DNA of 64,000 bases, taken from NCBI RefSeq assembly GCF_900116615.1, contig NZ_FPBF01000006.1, positions 248,001 through 312,000 on the forward strand. Reading direction: 5' to 3'. Positions 9,631 to 17,962 of the stretch are shown here, piece after piece; within the stretch, counting starts at the first letter, position 1; every line of letters starts with the position of its first letter. A program made the translations under genes and the position numbers. The notes beneath the pieces were generated by a model. The model worked only from the letters and a program-made list of their open reading frames with translations, was not told the DNA's origin and ran no database searches. The DNA is from Algoriphagus locisalis (GTDB taxonomy: Bacteria > Bacteroidota > Bacteroidia > Cytophagales > Cyclobacteriaceae).

Positions 9631-9755
9631 TTATAATTAAGAGTAAAGTAGTCCCGAAATTCCGATAACACCAAACTTCCAGAAATTGCCTTTCATAAAC
9701 TCATAAATGCAGAACATGATTCCTTTTTTGGCTTAGTATTTGCCTAGCAAGGGCA

Positions 9756-10154
9756 ATGACCTCAGTATTAAGTTTAATCGTTTCGATATTCCTGTTTTTC
9801 CAATCTCCCGTAAAGGAAATTGAAAACGCGAATTCAATAGAAACGGTTATTTCTGCTATTGAAAGTGGCTCCAGCAGCGATTTGGCAAAATATTTCGATT
9901 CCAGCATTTCCTTAAATGTCAACGGCTTGCAGGGAGATTATTCTAAAAATCAGGCAGAAGTTGTATTAAAAGATTTTTTCAAGAAAAACCCATCAATGGG
10001 ATTTAGCCTTGTTTTTCGAAGTGAAAATAATCCAATTCTGAGCTCTTATATCGGTGATTACCAGACAGGTCAGGGGATGTTTAAGGTTTTTATAAAAGTA
10101 TCCCAACAGGCTTCAGAGTTTAGGATTTACAGCCTCGAATTTGTTAAAGGATAG
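9756..10154 (+). CDS. DUF4783 family exported protein
   Basis: 132 residues. A hydrophobic amino terminus (about 1-18, ending SPVKE) is a likely signal peptide. The rest has the small alpha/beta NTF2-like layout of DUF4783 proteins (SSSDLAKYFDSSISLNVNG, YSKNQAEVVLKDFF, GMFKVFIKV), a Bacteroidota family of unknown role. It sits 100 bases upstream of nadC on the same strand, but nadC has its own promoter box, so they may be separate units. Confidence 0.8.
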   Translation: MTSVLSLIVSIFLFFQSPVKEIENANSIETVISAIESGSSSDLAKYFDSSISLNVNGLQGDYSKNQAEVVLKDFFKKNPSMGFSLVFRSENNPILSSYIGDYQTGQGMFKVFIKVSQQASEFRIYSLEFVKG

Positions 10155-10222
10155 ATGATTTGTTTTAACTGTTAAGTGTAAATAATTTTTCGATCAGTAA
10201 AAGAAATTTGAGCTATTGCGAC

Positions 10223-10251
10223 TTTGCGGGAGCTTCAAATCCCTATTTTTG
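10223..10251 (+). promoter_or_regulatory. Promoter of nadC (TTTG-N17-TATTTTTG)
   Basis: A TTTG at 10223-10226 and a TATTTTTG at 10244-10251 are 17 bases apart, close to the Bacteroidota -33/-7 consensus. The ATG at 10255 follows after three bases, so the transcript should be leaderless or nearly so. This also argues against the upstream TTG at 10216 as start. Confidence 0.6.
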
Positions 10252-10254
10252 GGC

Positions 10255-11112
10255 ATGAATCCATCCTATCTTACCGAAGAAGCCATTACGAACTTTATTG
10301 CAGCAGCTTTTGCAGAGGATATCGGCCCTGGTGATTACTCTTCACTTTCTTCTATTCCGGAGGGAAAAACTGGCCAAGCAAAACTATTAATCAAAGACGA
10401 TGGTATCATCGCCGGTGTAGAATTGGCGGAAAAAATTTTTAAGGCTTTTGACTCAAATCTTGAGGTAGAGTTGCTGATTAAAGACGGTGATCAAGTTAAG
10501 TATGGTGACATAGGTTTGATCGTAAAAGGCGCTTCCGCTTCCATACTTTCCTCAGAGCGGCTAGTGCTTAATTGCATGCAGCGCATGTCAGGCATCGCAA
10601 CTTTAACCCACCGATTGACTGAAAAAATCCTCCATACCAAAGCTCGTCTGATGGACACCCGCAAGACCACTCCTAATTTCCGATTGATGGAAAAATGGGC
10701 TGTTCACATCGGTGGAGGGGTAAACCATCGATTTGCATTGTATGATATGGTCATGCTGAAGGATAATCATGTGGATTTTGCCGGAGGCATTTCTCAAGCT
10801 ATTGAAAGTTGCAATGATTACCTGAAAGCGAATAATCTGGATCTTAAAATAGAGATAGAAACGCGTAATCTGGATGAAGTCAAGCAAGTGCTGGAAGTAG
10901 GTGGAGTTGATCAGATTATGCTGGATAATATGGATTATGCCACGATGCGTGAAGCAGTAGCTATGATTGGAGACCGCTATAAAACGGAAGCTTCAGGGGG
11001 AATAACTGAGGAAACTCTTGTTGATGTTGCGGAATGTGGCGTGGATTATATTTCCATGGGAGCATTGACTCACTCGGTGAAAAGCCTGGATATCAGCTTG
11101 AAGGCATTCTAA
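10255..11112 (+). CDS. nadC: Nicotinate-nucleotide pyrophosphorylase (carboxylating)
   Basis: 285 residues. It converts quinolinate and PRPP to nicotinate mononucleotide in de novo NAD synthesis. Family motifs are visible: ERLVLNCMQRMSGIAT, the phosphoribosyl/quinolinate-binding DTRKTTPNFR, GGGVNHR, MLKDNHV, EIETRN and the closing ASGGITEE. The ATG at 10255 is chosen because it gives the usual amino terminus and follows a promoter box; an in-frame TTG lies 39 bases upstream. nadA and nadB are not in the window. Confidence 0.97.
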   Translation: MNPSYLTEEAITNFIAAAFAEDIGPGDYSSLSSIPEGKTGQAKLLIKDDGIIAGVELAEKIFKAFDSNLEVELLIKDGDQVKYGDIGLIVKGASASILSSERLVLNCMQRMSGIATLTHRLTEKILHTKARLMDTRKTTPNFRLMEKWAVHIGGGVNHRFALYDMVMLKDNHVDFAGGISQAIESCNDYLKANNLDLKIEIETRNLDEVKQVLEVGGVDQIMLDNMDYATMREAVAMIGDRYKTEASGGITEETLVDVAECGVDYISMGALTHSVKSLDISLKAF

Positions 11113-11172
11113 ACGGGAGGTACGGAACAATTTGGCACGATTTAGGTCTTATTAGTAGCAAATCACCCAATT

Positions 11173-11577
11173 ATGAAAAACATATTCCTTGCTTTCACTC
11201 TTTTGATTTTAGCCTCCTGTAGCTCCAAATCTTACCCAGATTCTAAATGGGGGAACAAACAATGGACTCTTATTGAAATTATGGGAGTTCCTGTTCAGAC
11301 TTCAGGATCTGTTCAAGACGCACATTTAGTCTTTGATGCTGACGATCAGCAAATCACAGGATCTGGAAGTTGCAATCGAATTTTTGGGCCTTACGAGATT
11401 GGGAAGAAAAACACCTTGAAATTTGGGGAAATAGGGGCAACAAGAATAGCCTGTCAGAATTCTGCTTTTGAGAACACGTTTTTGGAAACACTGAAATCTG
11501 TTCGATATTTTCAGCAGACAGGAGGGCAACTTTTACTGAAAAACGGGGAGAAGAAAGTAATACTGAAGCTTCAGTAA
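11173..11577 (+). CDS. META-domain (HslJ-like) lipoprotein
   Basis: 134 residues. Signal peptide with lipobox LILASC (Cys16). The mature part is one META domain: KQWTLIEIMGVPV at the start, GSGSCNRIFGPYEI in the middle and IGATRIACQN towards the end, as in HslJ-like proteins. The family is linked in other bacteria to heat or antibiotic stress, but the molecular role is unknown. It is the last gene of a rightward group, facing the convergent beta-propeller lipoprotein gene. Confidence 0.85.
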   Translation: MKNIFLAFTLLILASCSSKSYPDSKWGNKQWTLIEIMGVPVQTSGSVQDAHLVFDADDQQITGSGSCNRIFGPYEIGKKNTLKFGEIGATRIACQNSAFENTFLETLKSVRYFQQTGGQLLLKNGEKKVILKLQ

Positions 11578-11609
11578 AACTGATGATTTCACAAACCGGC
11601 GAAACAGGT

Positions 11610-12752
11610 TTACTTCCATTCGCTCTTGAATGTATATTTCAATAAATATGGATTATTCTCCTCAGAGCCATTTTCAATTTCATCAAAGGCAAATTCACTG
11701 TTTGAATTCTTCAATAGTCTATCGATAGTCTGCAACCTCAACCTATTGGTAGGCCCTACAATTCCATCGCTCAAAAGAACTACTGAATATTCTGGCACAT
11801 AGTCATACAGAATTTTATACTCCTCGGATTCTTTTTGGTAAAGAATAGTACCCAATTTACCTTTCAAAAAATACTGGGCAAAGATAAAGTCTTCGTTTTC
11901 ATAGAAATTGCGTAATGAGCTAAAACTTTCTATTATTTTCCTTCCTTGCTCCATAATCTTTTCCTGTGGGTCATCTACCTTTATTCCACCATCATCTACG
12001 ACGTAATCTCCAAAGTCCCATTGGTAATCAAATTCAAGCCCATCTAATCCAATGCGGTACACAGAATTATAAAAGGGAACGCAAAAAAATAAACCTTCAG
12101 GAGTATTTATTAGTGGGTTTTCTAGCATTGAAATAGTAACAGAGTTATTACTTTCAAAAACTGATTTTTCCGGTTGTTTCATTTTATTTAGGTGCCTTTT
12201 CTCAGATCTAGAATACAGCATGAGATTGTGATCCCGGTCATACCTACTAAAAAGTAAAATCACATCTTCGGAAAAATAATCGAATTGGGTTGCACTCACT
12301 ATGTCCGGGAAGTCAAATGTCTCTACCCATTGAAAATTTTTATTATAGATAAAAAAGCTTCCATAGCCTGACAGCAGTTCAATATTACCTGTATAAGGAT
12401 TGATAGAAACATCATAGATCAACTGATACTCACCAGGACCTTCACCTGATTTGTCCAGTTTTGATATGTAATTTCCATCTAAGTCAAATTTGTAAATAAC
12501 CTGAGCTTTCTTATCAAATACTAAATAAGAGTCATCTTGAATTAGAATCTCATCTACCGCAGTAAGCATAGATTCTTCTGTGAATTCCAAGGGAATAACC
12601 TCCACTTCTTGGAATAAGTCCTCCCATCGAAGACTGTCTGTAATTTCCAGATCAATGAGTAATTTGTCAGATGCAACCTCTGTATTACTCTTACTAGAAC
12701 AAGACCAGAAAGTAATAGCAAGCGGTGCTAATATAAAAAATAGCTTTTTCAT
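11610..12752 (-). CDS. 6-bladed beta-propeller lipoprotein
   Basis: 380 residues. Signal peptide with lipobox ITFWSC (Cys18). The mature protein has the family layout: an EVIPLE strand, YLVFDKKAQVIYKFDLDGNY, then the conserved GEGPGEYQ segment, followed by repeated four-stranded blades. Such lipoproteins are abundant in Bacteroidota and are usually of unknown ligand. It stands alone with no SusC/SusD pair beside it. A short inverted repeat AGCTTA-atga-TAAGCT lies just upstream of its start and might be a regulatory site. Confidence 0.83.
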   Translation of the reverse strand: MKKLFFILAPLAITFWSCSSKSNTEVASDKLLIDLEITDSLRWEDLFQEVEVIPLEFTEESMLTAVDEILIQDDSYLVFDKKAQVIYKFDLDGNYISKLDKSGEGPGEYQLIYDVSINPYTGNIELLSGYGSFFIYNKNFQWVETFDFPDIVSATQFDYFSEDVILLFSRYDRDHNLMLYSRSEKRHLNKMKQPEKSVFESNNSVTISMLENPLINTPEGLFFCVPFYNSVYRIGLDGLEFDYQWDFGDYVVDDGGIKVDDPQEKIMEQGRKIIESFSSLRNFYENEDFIFAQYFLKGKLGTILYQKESEEYKILYDYVPEYSVVLLSDGIVGPTNRLRLQTIDRLLKNSNSEFAFDEIENGSEENNPYLLKYTFKSEWK

Positions 12753-12853
12753 AGCTTAATGATAAGCTTTTCAAGAAGTAATAAAGCTTTAGGGAAATAT
12801 ATTTTAACCAATTTTAAACTCCTAAAAGAAAAAGGAATCGACCTCAGGTTGAT

Positions 12854-13972
12854 CTATAACCAGCCTTTCTTTCGAAAGAAAAGCAGCATTCCTATCACGG
12901 CAACAGTCATTCCGCCCATGACGATGAAATATCCATACTTGTAATGAAGCTCGGGCATATTGTCAAAGTTCATCCCATAGACGCCCGCCACAAAGCTCAG
13001 CGGAATAAAGATCGTGGAGATGATGGTCAGCACCTTCATGATGTTATTCATGCGGTTGGAAAGACTGTTCATATATAGATCCAGCACACCCGATGACATA
13101 TCACGGAAGACTTCCATAGTTTCAATTACCTGGATAGTATTTTCATACAAATCCCGGATAAATGGTCTGGTTTCCGGGCTGATTTTGTCATCCGCATATT
13201 TGTCAAAAGATCCGATTACTTCACGAAGCGGATACACTGTTCTTCTCAAGTCCATCATCTCCCGTCTCTGACTATAAAGTGCATTCAGCGTTTCATTGCC
13301 TGGAGCAGTCATAGCTTGTGATTCCAGATTTTCGATCCGCTCCCCGATATTTTCCATCACGATGAAATAGTTGTCGATTACAGCATCAAGAAGTGCATAC
13401 AACAGATAATCCGCTTTTCGCTGACGAATAGCCCGTTTTGTGTCTGCTAGTCGGTTCCTTACAAATTCAAAAACATCTCCTTTTTTCTCTTGAAAGGTCA
13501 GTAAAATTCCATCTTTCAAGAGAAAACTTATCTGCTCGTCATCAATCGGTGATTCTGGGGTTGGGCATTGAATCATCTTCATTGCTGCAAAGAGATAGTC
13601 CTCAAAAGCTTCCATTTTGGGGCGCTGATCCGTATTGACAATATCCTCCATGGTGAGTTTATGTATTCCGAAAAGCAACCCGATTTTCTCCAACAATTCT
13701 ACATCATGCAGACCAATGATATCAATCCAAAGCACTTTCTTTTTCAGCTGTAAATGCGCTTCCAATTGATCTATAGAAATGGACTCCTCATATAAATCAA
13801 CTTCATCATAGGTTATCAAGTTGATTAGTACTGTATCAAGTTTCTTTTCCCCAGTATATACTAAGGAGCCTGGAGGCAAGCCCAACTTAAAATTCTTCTT
13901 TTTCCTTTTCTTGGGCTTGAAAAGCTTCTGTACTGCTTTTAGGTTTGGAGCTTTAGGACTAATAGAACTCAT
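12854..13972 (-). CDS. corA: CorA-type magnesium/cobalt transporter
   Basis: 372 residues. A cytoplasmic funnel domain (about 50-305) is followed by two membrane helices. The selectivity motif GMN is present in VAGVYGMNFDNMPEL, and the protein ends in the positively charged RKKGWL. It should form a pentamer in the inner membrane and take up Mg2+ along the potential. The first 30 residues are unusually rich in Lys (KPKKRKKKNFKLG). It lies 16 bases downstream of queG on the same strand, so they may be co-transcribed. Confidence 0.95.
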   Translation of the reverse strand: MSSISPKAPNLKAVQKLFKPKKRKKKNFKLGLPPGSLVYTGEKKLDTVLINLITYDEVDLYEESISIDQLEAHLQLKKKVLWIDIIGLHDVELLEKIGLLFGIHKLTMEDIVNTDQRPKMEAFEDYLFAAMKMIQCPTPESPIDDEQISFLLKDGILLTFQEKKGDVFEFVRNRLADTKRAIRQRKADYLLYALLDAVIDNYFIVMENIGERIENLESQAMTAPGNETLNALYSQRREMMDLRRTVYPLREVIGSFDKYADDKISPETRPFIRDLYENTIQVIETMEVFRDMSSGVLDLYMNSLSNRMNNIMKVLTIISTIFIPLSFVAGVYGMNFDNMPELHYKYGYFIVMGGMTVAVIGMLLFFRKKGWL

Positions 13973-13988
13973 AAAATCTCAGATGTGG

Positions 13989-14924
13989 TTAATTGGATTT
14001 CAGAAAATCGACATTTCTTTTCAGTCCAGCAAGTTTAGTGCGCTTTACTGCCGATTTTTTGAAAACCTTCCGGAAGGTTTCCTCTGTGATCTCCTGCCAA
14101 TCTCTATTGGAAAATCCTGCTAGTTCAGGATGTGCTTGAAACCTGGGTTCTTGATGAGGTTTTGAAAAGCGATTCCAAGGGCATACATCTTGGCATATAT
14201 CGCAGCCAAAAGCCCAGTTTTCCATTTGACCTTTGAATTGGTTGGGAATAGAATCTTTCAACTCGATTGTTAGATAAGAAATGCACCGGGATCCGTCAAC
14301 TACCCCATTTTCCACTATTGCATTTGTGGGGCAGGCATCGACACAGGCGGTGCAGGTTCCACAGTAATCTTTTGCCAAAGGAATGTCCGGTGTCACCTCA
14401 AGGTCAATGATCAATTCGGCCAAGAAAAAGAAACTGCCCATTTCCCTATTAAGTAGCAGACTGTTCTTCCCGAGCCAACCAAGCCCTGCTTTTTGTGCCC
14501 ATTGCCGCTCCATGACCGGAGCAGAATCCACAAAACCACGTCCGTCGATTTCACCGATTTCCTCCCGTAGGATTTCCAGAAACTCATTGAGTTTATCCCG
14601 GATTACAAAATGGTAATCCTCTCCGTAGGCGTATTTGGCAAGTTTTATGTCTGAGCTTTCAGAAGACAGCTTTTCCTCAGGATAGTAATTGTAAACGAGT
14701 GAAACCACCGTTTTGGCGCCTTCCACGAGTTTGGTAGGATCTAGCCGCTTGTCAAAGTGGTTCGCCAGATAGCCCATTTCGCCATTATAATTCCCATTCA
14801 GCCAGTCCTCTAATCTAGGCGCTTCCTCCTCCAAAAATCCTGCTTTAGCTACCCCGCAAAAGTCAAAGCCCAGCCGCTTGGCGGTGGATTTGATAAGGGA
14901 AGCGTTTGTTTCGGCGGGAGTCAT
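13989..14924 (-). CDS. queG: Epoxyqueuosine reductase
   Basis: 311 residues. It catalyses the last step of queuosine synthesis in tRNA, reducing epoxyqueuosine with cobalamin and two [4Fe-4S] clusters. The cluster ligands are seen in [12 protein letters not shown] and [13 protein letters not shown] at 14924 gives [12 protein letters not shown]; an upstream TTG at 14939 lies inside the promoter box and is rejected. The promoter region and first 34 codons are repeated, truncated, at 16858-16990 and 17806-17900, which suggests that foreign DNA was repeatedly inserted at this 5' end. The gene itself looks intact. Confidence 0.96.
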   Translation of the reverse strand: MTPAETNASLIKSTAKRLGFDFCGVAKAGFLEEEAPRLEDWLNGNYNGEMGYLANHFDKRLDPTKLVEGAKTVVSLVYNYYPEEKLSSESSDIKLAKYAYGEDYHFVIRDKLNEFLEILREEIGEIDGRGFVDSAPVMERQWAQKAGLGWLGKNSLLLNREMGSFFFLAELIIDLEVTPDIPLAKDYCGTCTACVDACPTNAIVENGVVDGSRCISYLTIELKDSIPNQFKGQMENWAFGCDICQDVCPWNRFSKPHQEPRFQAHPELAGFSNRDWQEITEETFRKVFKKSAVKRTKLAGLKRNVDFLKSN

Positions 14925-15113
14925 TGGGTAAAGATACAAGTCTTTATTATTTCGAAGATTGCAATTGGATTTAAGGAAAATTACTCTTCAGAATTTTGAT
15001 TTATCGGTCGAAATCAATAAACTAAAGAAGTTTTATAGACAGTCAACTAATTAAAATTTTATGAAAAACAATTTACGCCCCCCCTAAATGCAATTGTCTG
15101 AATAAGTCACTTG
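14829..15113. repeat. Repeat R1: queG 5' end, promoter and lipoprotein leader
   Basis: About 285 bases that align without net gaps (constant offset 2035 bases) to R2 at 16864-17149. It spans, leftward, the first 32 codons of queG and its TATCTTTA box (14929-14936), then an intergenic stretch and, rightward, the start of a MKNNLRP-type signal peptide ORF at 15061. By eye, identity is high over the coding parts and the last 60 bases before the rightward ATG. Confidence 0.85.
14929..14936 (-). promoter_or_regulatory. -7 promoter box TATCTTTA of queG
   Basis: One mismatch to TAnnTTTG, four bases before the queG ATG. The same box at the same distance is kept in R2 (16964-16971, TATCTTTA) and R3 (17866-17873, exact TATCTTTG). 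Confidence 0.5.
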
Positions 15114-15124
15114 GTCGATTATTT
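15061..15124 (+). other. Out-of-frame signal peptide start with a run of seven C
   Basis: An ATG at 15061 opens MKNNLRPP and stops at TAA 15085, directly after seven C at 15078-15084. With six C the frame would run on into the 15125 gene and complete a normal lipoprotein signal peptide. The R2 copy of this leader has no C run. This could be a phase-variable switch, a decayed gene or a sequencing error. Confidence 0.7.
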
Positions 15125-16414
15125 TTGGCATTTCTTTTTACCCAAATAGTTTTTTCCTGTACGCAGGAACAGGATATGGAGATTCCCCAGGATGAGCTTC
15201 AGCTGATCCGTACATACATGGAAGGGGAATTGACTGGGAAAACTACCTTTGACAATCAACCTCTGGAGATGGATTGGGATAACGCGGTTTATTCTGAAGG
15301 GCATTATGAAATTCCATTGCTTAGTCCATTGAATGGCTTTGTTCCTAAATACCAAGATGTGGAAACGAGACTATTGGTTCCCTGCAGAAAAATGGAGGAA
15401 TATTCTTTTATGACTTTAGATACTGAGGAGATTATTGATGGATTCCGCTTTAGCGAATTGAGTTCCGATACAGACGAAACGTCTCTGGATACTTACAGGT
15501 ATATGAATTTTAGTAAAGATCTACAGCCTGGAGACTTTGTATATAAAAGAGCTACAGCTTCCGATCCCAACGCCTATATGCCTGTACAGTGTGAACCTGC
15601 AACGATAATTTATTATGAAAAGGACTGTACCTGGATTTCGAATCTATTGCAGAATTGTAGTGGTTGGAGAGAAGTGGGGCGGCAGGAAATTGAAATATGC
15701 GGAACGGATGGTATTATTGGGGGGAATTACAATGAATATTATATCGTTAAAAGAGACTCAACTTTTATAGACACAAAAGCCGATTGTATATATGAGAAGT
15801 TGAGAAACTCAAGCGAAGGATTTAAGAAAATGATACAGAAATTTGATTATACTTTTTCTGTAAGTGATTTATTATTTACACAAAACAATAACTTGCCTTC
15901 TGGAAATTATGGAAGGGTGTTGCCTCCACAAAATGGAAATATAACAGTTGAATTTAGTAATATGAATTTAGGCATGATTTCAGATCTCGGATCGGCAGTT
16001 TCATTCGCACATGAAATTATACATGCGGAAATTTATAGAAAAATGCTTTCTGCGGCAAAAACTGGGAGTCTTGATCCAAACAATATGAGCCCACAACAAC
16101 AGATAGACTATGTAAATAACTTGAGGCAGAATTTTCCAGGATTGTATGATTATTATATTGACAGGTTTAAACCCACTTGGAATCATAATATGATGGCTCA
16201 ACACTATATTCATAGCATTTCAAATATTATTAAAGAATTTGATAATAATCGACTACCTTCTCAGGTTTATGATGATATTTCCTGGGCTGGTCTTAAAATT
16301 TTAGAAGATGAAAGCGAATCAATTGCATGGAGTAATCTTTCAGGAACCGACCAAGATAGAATACTATTAAACTTAAATAATTATTTTCACAATGGGCCAT
16401 CTACTTGTAATTAA
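15125..16414 (+). CDS. Zincin-like lipoprotein, 5' end frameshifted
   Basis: 429 residues in the open frame from a TTG; an ATG at 15176 (MEIPQDEL) is a later option. If one C is removed from the run at 15078-15084, the protein begins at 15061 with a full signal peptide and lipobox IVFSC. The carboxyl half carries AHEIIHAEIY (HEIIH at 296-300), the HExxH zinc-protease motif, followed by MAQHYIHS, where a further His could be a ligand. Several Cys pairs suggest disulfides outside the cytoplasm. Family not recognised; a secreted metallopeptidase or toxin-like domain is an inference. Confidence 0.65.
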   Translation: MAFLFTQIVFSCTQEQDMEIPQDELQLIRTYMEGELTGKTTFDNQPLEMDWDNAVYSEGHYEIPLLSPLNGFVPKYQDVETRLLVPCRKMEEYSFMTLDTEEIIDGFRFSELSSDTDETSLDTYRYMNFSKDLQPGDFVYKRATASDPNAYMPVQCEPATIIYYEKDCTWISNLLQNCSGWREVGRQEIEICGTDGIIGGNYNEYYIVKRDSTFIDTKADCIYEKLRNSSEGFKKMIQKFDYTFSVSDLLFTQNNNLPSGNYGRVLPPQNGNITVEFSNMNLGMISDLGSAVSFAHEIIHAEIYRKMLSAAKTGSLDPNNMSPQQQIDYVNNLRQNFPGLYDYYIDRFKPTWNHNMMAQHYIHSISNIIKEFDNNRLPSQVYDDISWAGLKILEDESESIAWSNLSGTDQDRILLNLNNYFHNGPSTCN

Positions 16415-16853
16415 ACCATTTATACTATTTCTTATTTCTATGTTTATACCAATTTTGGTATGTTTTAGCCAAGCTAGTGAATATTATTCTTTATATAAAG
16501 GTGGAGATTCAATTAAAAAGAGAGAAGTGTGTTTAATACTTGATTTCAGTTCAGTTAATATCACTAATGATGGACAAATATTAATTATAAATTATCATAA
16601 TAATACATTTCGGCATAATCCCTCAATCCATATATCAAAGGCTATTAAGAACGATTTCCAAGAAGATGGGGAGTGTGTTGGGATCTCGGAGTTATATAAA
16701 ATTGAAGGAGCTGAATTAAAACGTGAATTGGACAAAGTAGAGATGGAGAAGGGTTTCCGCCCGCCTCCTCCAATCAGGCATGTGGTATTGAATGTTATTA
16801 TAATATTGAAATTCGAAAATGAAAACCTTCTTTACGAAGTTGAATGGATATAA
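16392..16853 (+). CDS. Secreted protein of unknown function
   Basis: 153 residues, overlapping the end of the zincin-like gene by 23 bases, so the two are probably co-expressed. The first 28 residues are a signal peptide ending near CFSQAS. The mature part has no recognised domain and contains PPPPIRHVVLNV. It could be a partner or inhibitor of the protein encoded upstream, but this is only suggested by the overlap. Base composition is clearly more AT-rich than in the neighbouring core genes. An alternative start is the ATG for MFIPILV. Confidence 0.6.
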   Translation: MGHLLVIKPFILFLISMFIPILVCFSQASEYYSLYKGGDSIKKREVCLILDFSSVNITNDGQILIINYHNNTFRHNPSIHISKAIKNDFQEDGECVGISELYKIEGAELKRELDKVEMEKGFRPPPPIRHVVLNVIIILKFENENLLYEVEWI

Positions 16854-16857
16854 GATT

Positions 16858-16959
16858 TTAATTCTCCAAAAATCGCGCTTTTGCTATTCCACAAAAGTCA
16901 AACCCCAGCCGCTTAGCGGTGGATTTGATGATTGAGGCATTTTTCTCTGAGGGGGTCAT
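16858..16959 (-). pseudogene. Truncated second copy of the queG 5' end
   Basis: Opens at ATG 16959 as [18 protein letters not shown] and reads 33 codons to a TAA. Compared with QueG, 27 of 33 residues are identical, with conservative changes (L10I, V25I). The frame is uninterrupted across the whole fragment. It looks like the 5' end of another lineage's queG rather than a freely drifting duplicate. It carries its own TATCTTTA box four bases before the ATG. Confidence 0.8.
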
Positions 16960-17149
16960 GAGGTAAAGATACAGGTCTTTAGTTTTTTTGAAGACCATGT
17001 AAGGAATTAAGGAAAATTACAATTTCAGATTTTGATTTATCCTTGAAAATCAATAAAATAAAGAGTTTTTAAGACAGTCAACTAATTAAAATTTTATGAA
17101 AAACAATTTACGCCCTACCAAATTCAATTATCTAAAAAAGTCAGTTTGC
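16864..17149. repeat. Repeat R2: second copy of queG 5' end, promoter and leader
   Basis: Partner of R1. It holds the truncated queG fragment (16858-16959), the promoter region and, rightward, the ATG at 17096 that opens an intact MKNNLRPTKF leader. The offset to R1 is 2035 bases at both the queG start and the leader start, so the block was copied as a unit. Confidence 0.85.
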
Positions 17150-17200
17150 CTTTTACTCTTAGTGTTGCCTTCGGGACTAAAGGGAACAAAGTGTAATTGA
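17096..17200 (+). pseudogene. Orphan signal-peptide remnant
   Basis: 34 codons: MKNNLRPTKFNYLKKS, then a hydrophobic stretch CLLLLVLPSG and a stop. It corresponds to the signal peptide that should precede the zincin-like lipoprotein at 15125. The body of that paralogue is absent here and a different secreted gene starts 8 bases on. It is either a leftover 5' end or a short peptide; the repeat context favours a leftover. Confidence 0.5.
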
Positions 17201-17207
17201 AACACCT

Positions 17208-17702
17208 ATGAAAAAGATAAAATCATTCTTCCTTATTATTTGCTTGATGTTGTTTTCAGACTTATATGCGCAAGATCAAAACAGTGAAACTGATTTTAGA
17301 AGTATTGTTCAGAGACGTGTCAGTTGGTATCCACTATCCATTAATGACTGGGAACAGAATACTAATAAATATTTTGGCTACTATTTAAAATTAACCCTAC
17401 AAGATAATGAGGTCATTGGAGCTGAATTCTCTAAAGAAACACCTACTAGAGTAATACAAGTAAATAAAGAGCTTTGTCAAAAGTTAAGTAACTACATTTT
17501 TGAAGAAAAATTAAGTAATATTCCAGATGGAACGCATGTTTTTCCAGTCATCTGCGAGATGATCACTATACCTAAAAAAGAGCTACAAAGTAATCTGGAA
17601 AGTCAATTGGAAAACATGATTCCCGAGCCAGAGATGATTCATAGTAATGAAGTTTTGTTCAATAAACCAATTCTTGTTAAGATTTATCCTCCAACGCGAT
17701 AG
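17208..17702 (+). CDS. Secreted protein of unknown function
   Basis: 164 residues. Signal peptide about 1-21, cut near LYAQDQ, so it should be periplasmic or outside the cell. The mature part (SWYPLSINDWEQNTNKYFGYYLKLTL, split by eye into alternating strands) has no recognised domain and two Cys. It lies between R2 and R3, directly behind the orphan leader. Its AT-rich composition matches the other genes of the hotspot. Confidence 0.6.
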   Translation: MKKIKSFFLIICLMLFSDLYAQDQNSETDFRSIVQRRVSWYPLSINDWEQNTNKYFGYYLKLTLQDNEVIGAEFSKETPTRVIQVNKELCQKLSNYIFEEKLSNIPDGTHVFPVICEMITIPKKELQSNLESQLENMIPEPEMIHSNEVLFNKPILVKIYPPTR

Positions 17703-17805
17703 TTAATGGATTGAATATTTGGAGGGTTTTCACTCGCCCATTGGCGCTTAGATTATTTTCTATTTTGAATCCATCGTTTTGGCGCCACCCGTGGCTTTGT
17801 TAGAC

Positions 17806-17900
17806 TCCAGCCGCTTAGCAGTGCATTTGATAAAGGAAGCGTTTTCCTCGGCAGGAGTCATGGGGCAAAGATAGGGGAGTTTGGCTTTAAGGAAGAATCT
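17806..17900. repeat. Repeat R3: third, short queG 5' end
   Basis: On the minus strand an ATG at 17861 reads MTPAEENASFIKCTAKRL before similarity to QueG stops. An exact TATCTTTG box (17866-17873) lies four bases upstream of it. After a deletion, a short stretch near 17883-17898 still resembles the DNA beyond the queG promoter in R1. The CAGCCGCTT anchor is at 14871, 16906 and 17808 in the three copies. Confidence 0.7.
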
Positions 17901-17962
17901 TAAACCATTGTGGAACTTTTTTCCATAAAACACACGTATATTTAATCAAAACACGTGTAATC

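Noticed and set aside
14829-17900. Composite transposon or insertion sequence explanation of the queG repeats
   Set aside because: Copies are direct, contain coding and promoter sequence of a core gene, and no transposase or terminal inverted repeats were seen.
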